A stretch of DNA of 9,031 bases from the NCBI GenBank assembly GCA_019242385.1, contig JAFAVO010000325.1, positions 1-9,031 of the forward strand, read 5' to 3'. Each line of letters opens with the position of its first letter. The first letter of the stretch is position 1. The DNA is from Gammaproteobacteria bacterium (GTDB lineage: Bacteria; Pseudomonadota; Gammaproteobacteria; Steroidobacterales; Steroidobacteraceae). Below, piece by piece: positions 1 to 5,989 of this stretch. Made by a program: the position numbers and the translations under genes. The notes under the pieces are model-generated. The model searched no databases and was not told the DNA's origin. It saw nothing but the letters and a program-made list of their open reading frames with translations.

Positions 1-374
1 GAGAACCAGAAGCCACGCCGCGCGGAGTAGGGATCGCGGTCCTCATCGTCCACGTGTACGTGATGCGTGCGGTGGCCGCTGCACCAGGCGAACACGCTGT
101 TCTGCAGTGCCATAGTGCCGAACACCAGGTACACGAGGCGCAGAATCCAGTGCGCTTCGTAGGTACGGTGCGCCCACAGGCGGTGGTAGCCGGCGGTGAT
201 CGCCATGCCGTTGGCGATGAGGAAAACCGCGAAGACCGCCCAGTCGGCCGAGCTGAAGCCATGCGCCAGGCCGTACCAGGGCACGAGTATCGCGGCCGCC
301 GCAAAGGTGAGCGCGAACATCAGCGCATTGGCCCAGACGATCGGGGCTTGTGGCTCGGTGGAGGGCTGGGCCAT
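1..374 (-). CDS. Acyl-CoA / fatty acid desaturase (delta-9 type), N-terminal part, cut by window edge
   Basis: Membrane di-iron desaturase that inserts a cis double bond into acyl chains, here the first ~124 residues. Seen directly: a hydrophobic segment at about residues 15-34, a second at 45-62, then the first histidine box HRLWAH (residues 64-69) in the context TAGYHRLWAHRTYEAH, and the second box HRTHH (101-105) followed by the family-typical DDEDRDPYSARRGFWF. The third box (HNXHH type) would lie beyond the left edge. The start is uncertain. ATG at 374 is preceded by GAGG with a long 13-nt spacer and gives a family-like N-terminus (MAQPSTEPQAPIVWANAL). In-frame ATGs also exist at 401, directly after a run of seven C, and at 458; neither has a clear Shine-Dalgarno, and an in-frame TAA lies upstream of 458. 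Family assignment is secure; whether the substrate is CoA-, ACP- or lipid-bound cannot be read from this part. Confidence 0.9.
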   Translation of the reverse strand, partial: MAQPSTEPQAPIVWANALMFALTFAAAAILVPWYGLAHGFSSADWAVFAVFLIANGMAITAGYHRLWAHRTYEAHWILRLVYLVFGTMALQNSVFAWCSGHRTHHVHVDDEDRDPYSARRGFWF

Positions 375-462
375 GCGCGTTGCAGATCCTCGGGTGGTCA
401 TGGGGGGGCGGGCTCGCGAGCCGCGCCGGCCCTCGAAGAGGGCAGGGTAACTTAGCATGACT

Positions 463-500
463 CGGGCACCGATGTGTGCCGGTTAGATCATGAGTGCCCG
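463..500. promoter_or_regulatory. Clustered GGCAC/GTGCC half-sites upstream of the desaturase (candidate operator)
   Basis: Three copies of one half-site lie here. GGCAC (465-469) and GTGCC (476-480) form a 16-bp dyad with a 6-nt centre. CGGGCAC (463-469) also pairs perfectly with GTGCCCG (494-500). The surrounding sequence is an imperfect direct repeat (TTAG then CATGA at 452-460, and TTAG-AT-CATGA at 483-493) spaced by 31-33 bp, about three helical turns. The position, about 90-130 bp upstream of the favoured desaturase start, suits a regulator of membrane-lipid desaturation. It does not match an operator I can name, and no convincing -35/-10 pair was found nearby. Confidence 0.25.
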
Positions 501-520
501 GTCACCGTCAGGCCCACGAC

Positions 521-557
521 CCACGTCGCGGCCGCGCGTGCACCGATCGTGACGTGG
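521..557. repeat. Inverted repeat between porin gene and desaturase gene
   Basis: CCACGTC (521-527) and GACGTGG (551-557) are perfect 7-bp complementary arms with a 23-nt GC-rich loop. The repeat lies 52 nt beyond the porin stop codon in the direction of transcription. A transcript hairpin could form, but no T-run follows on the minus strand, so it is not a textbook intrinsic terminator. The rest of the 375-608 gap holds no gene I can support. Confidence 0.3.
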
Positions 558-608
558 TTCCGGGCTTTTTGCGGCGCGACCGCCCGGCAGGGCTTGCGCT
601 TGCGCCCT

Positions 609-2480
609 TCAGAACCTGACCATCACGCCCGCGCCCCAGATCACCTCGCGGGTGCGCAGATCCGGATACCAGATCCCGCCGGCGTTGGCACACTGATCGG
701 CGCCGATGACGCTGCCGTCGGTGCATACGAAGCTCGCCGGTGCGCCGGTGTTGCCCGCGGGGGGCGTCACCCCGCCCGCCCCGGACCAGTAGGGGACATC
801 GGAATGACGGAAGGTTGCCTCGGTCCACCAGGTGATCCAGGTCTTGGGCATGTACTGGAAGTTGAGCTGCATGTCCCACTGATAGAGTTTCTGTCCCGGA
901 TTCTCCGTGAAGTAGGGCGTACCGGTGACGGCGGTGGCGCCGTTGATCGGCGGCAGCAGCGCCAGGTAACGCCCCGGGTTGTTCATGAATCCGCCGCCGA
1001 GCGTCACGGCAAACAGATCGCGATCGAACCAGGCGCGGTTGTAGAGCATCATGCCGAAGAAATTGGACTTGTTGGGTGCATGCGTGCAATGCACGCCGCC
1101 GCCGTACTGACAACCGAAGTCCACGGTGAGCGACATCGCCAGCTTGGAGAGGCCGCTGCTTTCCTTGTGGTCGTAGTACTTCCACAGGAAGCTGTCGTCC
1201 ATGTGAAAGCGGGTGACCTGCGCATAATCGACATGGGTGCCGCCGGGATTCGGCAGGCCGATCGGCGCGTTGGGGTTGCCGCCGTTGGCGGGGTAGCCGC
1301 TGCCGCTCGCGAGGTTGTCCTGACCCATGCTGTAGGTGTTGAACACCAGCTTGATCGAGTCGTTGGGGATCCAGAGGATCTGGCCGCCGAAGCCCGGGCG
1401 GCTGTTGAATTTGGCGTAGGATTGCCAGCCGTTGATCAGCCACGGCTCGATCTTCAGCGTCTGGGTCGGGAACCACTGCACGCGCAGGCCGTTGAAGAAC
1501 CACGGCGTGTTGGATGAGACGAACGAGGGCTGGTAGGTCCAGTTATCGAAGTTGTAGTAGCTGAACAGTCCCACGTAGGACACGAAGATGCCGGCATCGA
1601 CGTTGAGCCCGTGGCTCACGTCCCAGTGATATCCGGCATTGGCCTCCGACATGTACTTGTAGGCGCCCTGCAGATCCCACTGGCCGACGCCGACGCTCGC
1701 GTCGTTGCGCGGGGTAGTGACCGCGAACATCCCCAGCATCGACAGGAAGCGCGCGCGCACGTCGTGCCAATGAAAATCACCGCCGAAGCTCACCTGCTCG
1801 ATCTGGAACTCCCCGGAGCGGAACTGCTCGGTCGAGCCGACGATGGTGTGGTCGACCGGGTGATTGAAGCTCTGCAGGTAGTTCACGTCGAAGCGGATCT
1901 CGGGCGTGAAGAACTTGGTGTCGAAAACCGGTGTGGTCGCACGGCTCGTGCCATTCATCCAGCCGAGGTCACCCACCGCGAAGGGCGTCTGCGTGTCGAC
2001 CTCCGGTGCGGGCTCCGGTTTCTGCAGCGCCTCGGGCACGGCCGCCGCGACCGCGGCGGTGGCCGCGGCTGCCATCTCGGCAGAAGGTGCCGGTGTGGGC
2101 GCCGCAGCGACCGCTGGCGGCGGTGCGACCGCGGCAGGCACGGCATTCATGACAAGGTCCGAGCGCGTTGCCTTGCCCGTCACGACGCTGAGCGCCGGCG
2201 TGCTAACGGTGGGCAGGCCCTCGACCTGCACGGTCACCGTCCAGGTGCCTGCCGGCAGATCACCGAAGGAGTACACGCCATCGCCACCGGAGAGCGTCGC
2301 CCGAATCGCAGCGCCATCGGAGCGCGTCGCGGTCACCGTCGCATAGGCCACGGGTGCACCGGCCGCGGTCGTGAGCCGCCCGACGATCGCGCCGAGATCC
2401 GCGGCATGCGCGGCAGGCAGCATGGCCGCGGCCGCGACCACCGCGGGCAGCACGCCTACCAGGCGCTGCGGCATCCTCAT
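609..2480 (-). CDS. Outer-membrane beta-barrel porin (OmpL-like/BBP2 type) with N-terminal carboxypeptidase-regulatory-like domain
   Basis: Predicted 623-aa exported protein. Residues 1-26 are a signal peptide ending PAAHA|ADLG. Residues about 27-113 (IVGRLTTAAGAPVAYATVTATRSDG... DGVYSFGDLPAGTWTVTVQ) fit the carboxypeptidase regulatory-like beta-sandwich. Residues 114-165 are an Ala/Pro-rich linker. From about 166 the protein is a beta-barrel rich in aromatic residues, with phrases typical of the BBP2 porin family (FDTKFFTPEIR, YVGLFSYYNFDNW, PWLINGWQSY, LPPINGA, GTPYFTENPG), and it ends VMVRF with the terminal Phe expected for BAM-dependent insertion. Two Cys pairs, CQYGGGVHC and CTDGSVIGADQC, probably sit in loops. 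The ATG at 2480 was chosen over one 24 codons upstream because AAGGA lies 6 nt before it and the signal peptide follows at once. The substrate is unknown; the barrel family is known for pores, while the role of the added domain is inferred to be periplasmic spacing or binding. Confidence 0.88.
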   Translation of the reverse strand: MRMPQRLVGVLPAVVAAAAMLPAAHAADLGAIVGRLTTAAGAPVAYATVTATRSDGAAIRATLSGGDGVYSFGDLPAGTWTVTVQVEGLPTVSTPALSVVTGKATRSDLVMNAVPAAVAPPPAVAAAPTPAPSAEMAAAATAAVAAAVPEALQKPEPAPEVDTQTPFAVGDLGWMNGTSRATTPVFDTKFFTPEIRFDVNYLQSFNHPVDHTIVGSTEQFRSGEFQIEQVSFGGDFHWHDVRARFLSMLGMFAVTTPRNDASVGVGQWDLQGAYKYMSEANAGYHWDVSHGLNVDAGIFVSYVGLFSYYNFDNWTYQPSFVSSNTPWFFNGLRVQWFPTQTLKIEPWLINGWQSYAKFNSRPGFGGQILWIPNDSIKLVFNTYSMGQDNLASGSGYPANGGNPNAPIGLPNPGGTHVDYAQVTRFHMDDSFLWKYYDHKESSGLSKLAMSLTVDFGCQYGGGVHCTHAPNKSNFFGMMLYNRAWFDRDLFAVTLGGGFMNNPGRYLALLPPINGATAVTGTPYFTENPGQKLYQWDMQLNFQYMPKTWITWWTEATFRHSDVPYWSGAGGVTPPAGNTGAPASFVCTDGSVIGADQCANAGGIWYPDLRTREVIWGAGVMVRF

Positions 2481-2486
2481 GGCTGT

Positions 2487-2491
2487 TCCTT
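2487..2491 (-). promoter_or_regulatory. Shine-Dalgarno of the porin gene
   Basis: On the minus strand AAGGA lies 6 nt upstream of the ATG at 2480. This decides the start, since a longer in-frame extension to 2552 would add an Arg-rich segment before the signal peptide. Confidence 0.7.
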
Positions 2492-2518
2492 GCAGTGACG
2501 CTCGTGTCCGAGTCCGCC

Positions 2519-2524
2519 ATCGTA
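2519..2524 (-). promoter_or_regulatory. Possible -10 box of the porin gene
   Basis: The minus strand reads TACGAT here, four of six matches to TATAAT, and would give a leader of about 30 nt before the ATG at 2480. No good -35 hexamer lies at 16-18 bp, so an activator or an alternative sigma factor would be needed. Weak. Confidence 0.2.
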
Positions 2525-2579
2525 ATGGGGAGCGGGGTCGGCGGGACACCAAACGGCGTTAAGAAACACTCCGGCTGCT

Positions 2580-2602
2580 CCCTGCAGGGGCATCCCTATA
2601 AT
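2580..2602 (+). promoter_or_regulatory. Promoter of fghA: consensus -10 box and spacer palindrome
   Basis: TATAAT at 2597-2602 is a perfect sigma-70 -10 hexamer, striking in this G+C-rich DNA. It puts the transcript start near 2609, about 30 nt before the fghA ATG. The -35 position (about 2574-2580) is poor. Between them CCCTGCAGGG (2580-2589) is a perfect 10-bp palindrome in the spacer, a place where a regulator could act. The weak -35 next to a perfect -10 suits a promoter that is activated or otherwise controlled. Confidence 0.5.
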
Positions 2603-2626
2603 GGGCGCCGCGGGGCCGCGGCGTTC

Positions 2627-2632
2627 GGGGAG
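2627..2632 (+). promoter_or_regulatory. Shine-Dalgarno of fghA
   Basis: GGGGAG lies 7 nt before the ATG at 2640. It supports that start over the in-frame ATG at 2601, which overlaps the -10 box and would be untranscribed. Confidence 0.65.
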
Positions 2633-2639
2633 TAGGCCA

Positions 2640-3500
2640 ATGCTCGAAACGATCAGCGAGCACAAATCGTTCGATGGGATCCAGGGCTTCTACCGGCATC
2701 AGTCGGCGGTGGTCGGCCTGCCGATGCGCTTCGCGGTGTTCCAACCGCCGCAGGCCCGTCAGCAGCGCGTCCCGGTGCTGTTCTACCTTGCCGGTCTCAC
2801 CTGCACCGAAGAGACCTTCGCGATCAAAGCCGGCGCGCAGCGCGTCGCGGCCCGCGAGGGGTTGATGCTCGTCACCTGCGACACCAGTCCGCGCCAGACC
2901 GGCATCCCCGGAGAGTCGGATGACTGGGAGGTCGGCAGCGGCGCAGGCTTCTACGTGAATGCGACGCAATCGCCCTGGGCACGCTACTTTCGCATGTACG
3001 ACTACGTGCTCGGCGAGTTGCGCGAGACGGTGCTCGCGCATTTCCCGGCCGTGGCGGCGCGCTGCGGAATCTTCGGGCATTCCATGGGTGGCCACGGCGC
3101 GCTGGTGCTGGCACTGAGAAATCCGCAGGTCTATCGCTCGGTATCGGCTTTCGCGCCGATCTGCTCGCCGTCGCGATGCCCCTGGGGACGCAAGGCCTTC
3201 ACGCGCTATCTGGGCGAGGACCAGGCCGCCTGGGCGAGCTACGACGCGGTCGAGTTGCTCACCGCAGGCGGTGCACGCGTTTTTCCGGAGATCCTGGTCG
3301 ACCAGGGCCTGGCGGACAAATTTCTGCCGCAGGGGCAGCTGCTGCCCGAGTTGCTCGAGCAGGCCTGTGCTGCGGTCGGGCAGCCGTTGCGGCTGCGCCG
3401 TCAGGAAGGCTACGGGCACGATTACTATTTCATCGCCACCTTCATCGAGGATCACCTGCGCTTTCATGCGCAGGCACTCGGTGCGCAGGCGGCGGCGTAG
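2640..3500 (+). CDS. fghA: S-formylglutathione hydrolase
   Basis: Serine hydrolase of the esterase D family that cleaves S-formylglutathione to formate and glutathione, the second step of glutathione-dependent formaldehyde detoxification in the cytoplasm. The 286-aa product has the usual family length. Visible signatures are LTCTEE with the conserved Cys55, the nucleophile elbow GHSMGGHG with Ser148, the acid ILVDQGLADKFL (Asp226), and the catalytic His260 in YGHDYYFIATFIEDH. The spacing of Asp226 and His260 matches my recollection of the human enzyme exactly. There is no signal peptide. The usual partner, a glutathione-dependent formaldehyde dehydrogenase (adhC/frmA), is not next to it: upstream is a divergent porin gene and downstream, 51 bp away, an RND efflux operon. 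No terminator hairpin with a T-run follows the stop, so read-through into the efflux genes is possible. Confidence 0.95.
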   Translation: MLETISEHKSFDGIQGFYRHQSAVVGLPMRFAVFQPPQARQQRVPVLFYLAGLTCTEETFAIKAGAQRVAAREGLMLVTCDTSPRQTGIPGESDDWEVGSGAGFYVNATQSPWARYFRMYDYVLGELRETVLAHFPAVAARCGIFGHSMGGHGALVLALRNPQVYRSVSAFAPICSPSRCPWGRKAFTRYLGEDQAAWASYDAVELLTAGGARVFPEILVDQGLADKFLPQGQLLPELLEQACAAVGQPLRLRRQEGYGHDYYFIATFIEDHLRFHAQALGAQAAA

Positions 3501-3524
3501 ACTGCGGTCGCTGCGCCTGCGCTC

Positions 3525-3530
3525 TATACT
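3525..3530 (+). promoter_or_regulatory. -10 box in front of the efflux operon
   Basis: TATACT matches TATAAT at five of six positions and would start transcription near 3536-3538. The -35 region 17 bp upstream (CTGCGG) is weak. The box lies inside the left arm of the inverted repeat at 3526-3545, an arrangement typical of repressor-controlled promoters. Confidence 0.4.
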
Positions 3531-3545
3531 CCCGTAGGGGAGTAT
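3526..3545. promoter_or_regulatory. Perfect inverted repeat, CsoR/RcnR/FrmR-like operator candidate for the efflux operon
   Basis: Arms ATACTCCC and GGGAGTAT (8 bp, no mismatch) flank the 4-nt centre GTAG. The form AT-rich end, C-run, short centre, G-run, AT-rich end is that of known CsoR/RcnR-family operators (for example sites with TACC...GGTA around a C/G-rich core). Sensors of this family respond to copper, nickel, cobalt, persulfide or formaldehyde. The site covers the -10 box and touches the Shine-Dalgarno of the next gene, so a bound protein should block transcription. Alternatives are another dimeric repressor, or an RNA hairpin. A MerR-type site is less likely because no -35/-10 pair brackets the dyad. 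No regulator gene is in the window. Confidence 0.5.
3537..3542 (+). promoter_or_regulatory. Shine-Dalgarno of the outer-membrane factor gene, inside the inverted repeat
   Basis: GGGGAG lies 9 nt before the GTG start at 3552 and is mostly within the right arm of the repeat. In an RNA containing both arms it would be base-paired; in an RNA starting near 3537 it would be free at the extreme 5' end. Confidence 0.5.
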
Positions 3546-3551
3546 CCGCGG

Positions 3552-4982
3552 GTGCGTCAATCGAGGCTGGCGTTACGACCGTCGACATCGCGCGCTCATC
3601 GCGCGGTGCTTGGGTTGGCGTGCGCCATCGCGCTCGCGGATTGCAGCACTCCGGGCCCTGCCCCGCTCGAGCCTTCCGCGACGCTCGCTGAATACAGCGC
3701 GCGTCGGCTGGATAGCCTCACCCCGGAGCTCCCGCCGCCTTCCTCCGGGTGGGACCGCGCCGAGTGGCTCGCCGCAGCACTGCGGCTCAACCCGCATCTT
3801 GCCGAGCAGCGCGCCGAGGTCGAGGAGGTCGCTGCCGGCGAGCGTACCGCGGCGGAGCATCCCAATCCGAGCATGCAGCTGTTCGCCGAATATCTCACCA
3901 GCGCCGCGCAGAGCACCGCCTGGCTCTACGGGGTCTCGATGGATTTCCTCTTGCGTCAGCCGGGCGAGCGCGGCCGCGCCCAGCGGCGTGCGGCGCTGCA
4001 GACCGCGCTGGCCAAGTCCGATCTGGCCGAATCGCTGTGGCAGGTGCGGGCGGCATTGCGCCAGGCACTGCTCGATGCGGTGTCGGCGCAGGCGGAGACC
4101 GCCCTCCTGCACTCGCTCGTGGCGCAGCGCCAGGCGCTGCTCGAGGCCGATCGAAGGCGCCTACAGCTCGGCGACATTCCGCGCGCGCAGCTGCTCTCCG
4201 ATGAGCTGGAGTTGTCGCATGCGCAGCAGCGCGAGCAGCAAGCGAGGGCGCGCAGCGCGGATGCGGTCGCGCGGCTCGCCAGCGCCGTCGGCGTACCGGT
4301 GGCGGCGCTCGATGAGGTGCCGCTGCGCTGGAACGGTTGGGATGACATCGGCTCGCTCAGCGCCGAATCCGCCAGCCACTGGCGCACCGAGGCGCTGATT
4401 GCGCGTCCGCAGGTGATTCATGCGCTGCGCGAATACGATCTCGCGGAAGTGGGGCTGCAGAGCGAGCTCGCGCGGCGCTGGCCGCAGATCCACGTCACGC
4501 CGGCGTACGCCTGGGGCGGAGGAGGCGTGCGGCAGAACACCCTGTACGACATCGCCACCGAGGCCGGGGTGGCGATGTCATTCGAGCTGCCCATCTTCAA
4601 TCAGCATCAGGGCCCGATCGGCGAAGCCCTCGCCCGGCGCACCGCGGCGGGCGAGCATCTCAAGGCGGTGCAGGCCGACATCTTCGGCCAGATCGATCGA
4701 GCCGAGCTTGCATGGCCGGCAGCCCGCGAGGCCTGGGCCGATACCCGTGGCACGGCCGACCTCGCCGAGCGGCAGCGTGAGGTCGAGCGGCACGCGCTCG
4801 CGGCTGGTCAGGTGGAGCGCGCGAGCCTGCTGAGCGCGGAGATCGCGGCCACCGAGGCGCGGCTCGTGGTACTGCAGGCGGCCTACAACGCGCAGATGGT
4901 GTTTGGAGCGCTGGAAGATGCCTACCGCCGGCCGCTGCAGGGAGATGAGGGCAGGTGGCTGACTGCGGCTCCGCACTCATGA
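3552..4982 (+). CDS. Outer-membrane efflux factor, TolC/CzcC family
   Basis: The 476-aa product is the outer-membrane exit duct of a tripartite RND pump. Length is close to CusC (about 457 aa) and CzcC relatives. After the signal region come two OEP repeats, about residues 70-260 and 285-465, each a long Ala/Glu/Arg/Gln-rich helical stretch. CzcC-like landmarks are AAALRLNPHLAEQRAEVEEV near the start of repeat 1, AEHPNPSMQLFAEY leading into a strand, and MSFELPIFNQHQGPIGEA at 342-359 in repeat 2. GTG at 3552 has GGGGAG 9 nt upstream and begins a basic, then hydrophobic, leader. The leader ends IALADC, so either signal peptidase I cuts after ALA or Cys31 is lipidated; Asp just before the Cys is atypical for a lipobox. 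It is the first gene of the operon, overlapping the adaptor gene by ATGA, and is likely controlled by the repeat at 3526-3545. Confidence 0.9.
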   Translation: MRQSRLALRPSTSRAHRAVLGLACAIALADCSTPGPAPLEPSATLAEYSARRLDSLTPELPPPSSGWDRAEWLAAALRLNPHLAEQRAEVEEVAAGERTAAEHPNPSMQLFAEYLTSAAQSTAWLYGVSMDFLLRQPGERGRAQRRAALQTALAKSDLAESLWQVRAALRQALLDAVSAQAETALLHSLVAQRQALLEADRRRLQLGDIPRAQLLSDELELSHAQQREQQARARSADAVARLASAVGVPVAALDEVPLRWNGWDDIGSLSAESASHWRTEALIARPQVIHALREYDLAEVGLQSELARRWPQIHVTPAYAWGGGGVRQNTLYDIATEAGVAMSFELPIFNQHQGPIGEALARRTAAGEHLKAVQADIFGQIDRAELAWPAAREAWADTRGTADLAERQREVERHALAAGQVERASLLSAEIAATEARLVVLQAAYNAQMVFGALEDAYRRPLQGDEGRWLTAAPHS

Positions 4983-5950
4983 GGCGCTTTGCCAGCATGC
5001 TGGCGGTGCTGCTGCTCGCCTCCGCCGGCGTTGCCGAGGAGCCCGAGGAGCCGCCGCAGAAGTCCGTGCACGAGGGGCAGCCGGTCGAGCTCTCCCTGAC
5101 GATGGCCCAGCAGCAGGCCGTCGGTATCCGCACCGAGTACCCGGTGCCGCTCGCGACGGCGCCGCCGATCGAGGCGTACGGCACGGTGTTGGATCCGCTC
5201 GCGCTCGCGACCGATGCGGGCCGCATGGAGAGCACCGAGGCGGCAGCGAGCGCGGCGGCCGCCGATGCGGCCCGTCAGGAGCGTCTGTACCGCGACGAGG
5301 CCCAGGCTTCCCTCAAGGCCTTGCAGGCAGCGCAGGCGCAGGCGGTCGAAGCCGCCGCCCAGGCGCGCGCGGCCGCGCTCAGTTTCCGCCTGCAGTGGGG
5401 GCCGCTCGCCCATTGGAGCGCCGCACAGCGGCGCGCGCTGCTCGAGGGGCTGAGCAGCGGGCGGCAGCGGCTGCTGCGTGCCGACCTCCCGGGACAGCAC
5501 GTGGTGAGCGCGATCGCGCCGACGGCGCTGCTCGAGGTCGATGGTGTCAATCTCACTGCGCGCGTGCTCGGCGCGTTGCCGCGCAGTGACGCGCAATCGC
5601 AAAGCGCAGCCTGGCTGCTGCTGCTGGAGCATGCGCCGGAGGGGCTCGGGCCCGGCGCGCGCGCACTGGTGCGCATGCATTCGGCGGCATCCGCCAGCGG
5701 TGTGCTCGTGCCCGCCGGCGCGCTGCTCTATGCCGAGAACGGCACCTACGTCTATCGACAGCTGCACGGCGGCGGCGCGGATAAATTCGTATACGCCCCG
5801 GTGACGGTTCGGCCCCTGGCCCGGCTCGGGAGCGCGTGGCTCGTCGATGGGCTGACCCGCAGCGATCCGGTCGTGGTACAGGGCGCGGGGGTACTGTGGT
5901 CGCTGCAGGGAATCAGCAGCTTCTCCGCCGCGGAAGAGGAACACGATTGA
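4979..5950 (+). CDS. RND periplasmic adaptor (membrane fusion protein), short form
   Basis: Periplasmic linker between the RND pump and the outer-membrane factor. The 323-aa product has a signal peptide (residues 1-19, cleavage near ASAGVA|EE), a beta segment with VELSLTMAQQQAVGIRTEYP (37-55), and YGTVLDP (68-73). An Ala/Glu/Gln-rich coiled-coil hairpin follows at about 78-136. Next come a short region RLQWGPLAHWSAAQRRALLEGL, a beta-barrel part (about 185-233, with LGPGARALVRM like the usual LKPGM-V-V) and a membrane-proximal part with VPAGALLYAENGTYVYR. It is much shorter than CusB (about 407 aa) or CzcB, and I cannot see the paired lipoyl motifs that normally flank the hairpin. No N-terminal Met-rich copper site is seen. 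The start at 4979 overlaps the preceding stop (ATGA), implying translational coupling; an in-frame GTG at 4955 is an alternative adding 8 residues. Confidence 0.85.
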   Translation: MRRFASMLAVLLLASAGVAEEPEEPPQKSVHEGQPVELSLTMAQQQAVGIRTEYPVPLATAPPIEAYGTVLDPLALATDAGRMESTEAAASAAAADAARQERLYRDEAQASLKALQAAQAQAVEAAAQARAAALSFRLQWGPLAHWSAAQRRALLEGLSSGRQRLLRADLPGQHVVSAIAPTALLEVDGVNLTARVLGALPRSDAQSQSAAWLLLLEHAPEGLGPGARALVRMHSAASASGVLVPAGALLYAENGTYVYRQLHGGGADKFVYAPVTVRPLARLGSAWLVDGLTRSDPVVVQGAGVLWSLQGISSFSAAEEEHD

Positions 5951-5985
5951 TGCACTCGGCGGCATCGAGCCTCCCGCGCCGCTAG
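5950..5985 (+). CDS. Possible 11-codon coupling ORF between adaptor and pump genes
   Basis: ATG at 5950 shares its A with the adaptor stop (TGATG) and opens a frame MHSAASSLPRR ending in TAG at 5983-5985, four bases before the pump ATG at 5990. The pump ATG has no recognisable Shine-Dalgarno, so ribosomes finishing the adaptor could restart here and be delivered to the pump start. The peptide itself is unlikely to have a function. It could also be chance; only the geometry supports it. Confidence 0.3.
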   Translation: MHSAASSLPRR

Positions 5986-5989
5986 CGCC

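Noticed and set aside
402..408. Run of seven C just before an in-frame ATG of the desaturase, as a phase-variation tract
   Set aside because: Seven is short for slippage control in G+C-rich DNA, and the more likely start is downstream at 374.
54..455. Plus-strand frame opposite the desaturase
   Set aside because: The opposite strand carries both histidine boxes of a desaturase in the right order and spacing.
560..587. Hairpin CCGGGC...GCCCGG with five T in the loop, as a terminator for the porin gene
   Set aside because: The T-run is in the loop, not after the stem, and on the minus strand it reads as A; it does not have the form of an intrinsic terminator.
474..1517. 347-codon open frame on the plus strand opposite the porin 3' half
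   Set aside because: The composition is a shadow of the porin gene, whose barrel motifs and terminal Phe are clear on the other strand.
1611..2498. 295-codon open frame on the plus strand opposite the porin 5' half
   Set aside because: Low-complexity Arg/Gly/His-rich translation with no family features; shadow of the porin signal peptide and regulatory domain.
3526..3545. Intrinsic terminator of fghA
   Set aside because: The stem is not followed by a T-run, and its overlap with a -10 box and Shine-Dalgarno fits an operator better.
5948..5989. Stop-codon read-through giving an adaptor-pump fusion (the two genes are in the same frame)
   Set aside because: A fusion would place adaptor and pump on opposite ends of a signal-peptide-led chain with no read-through context visible; same frame has a one in three chance.
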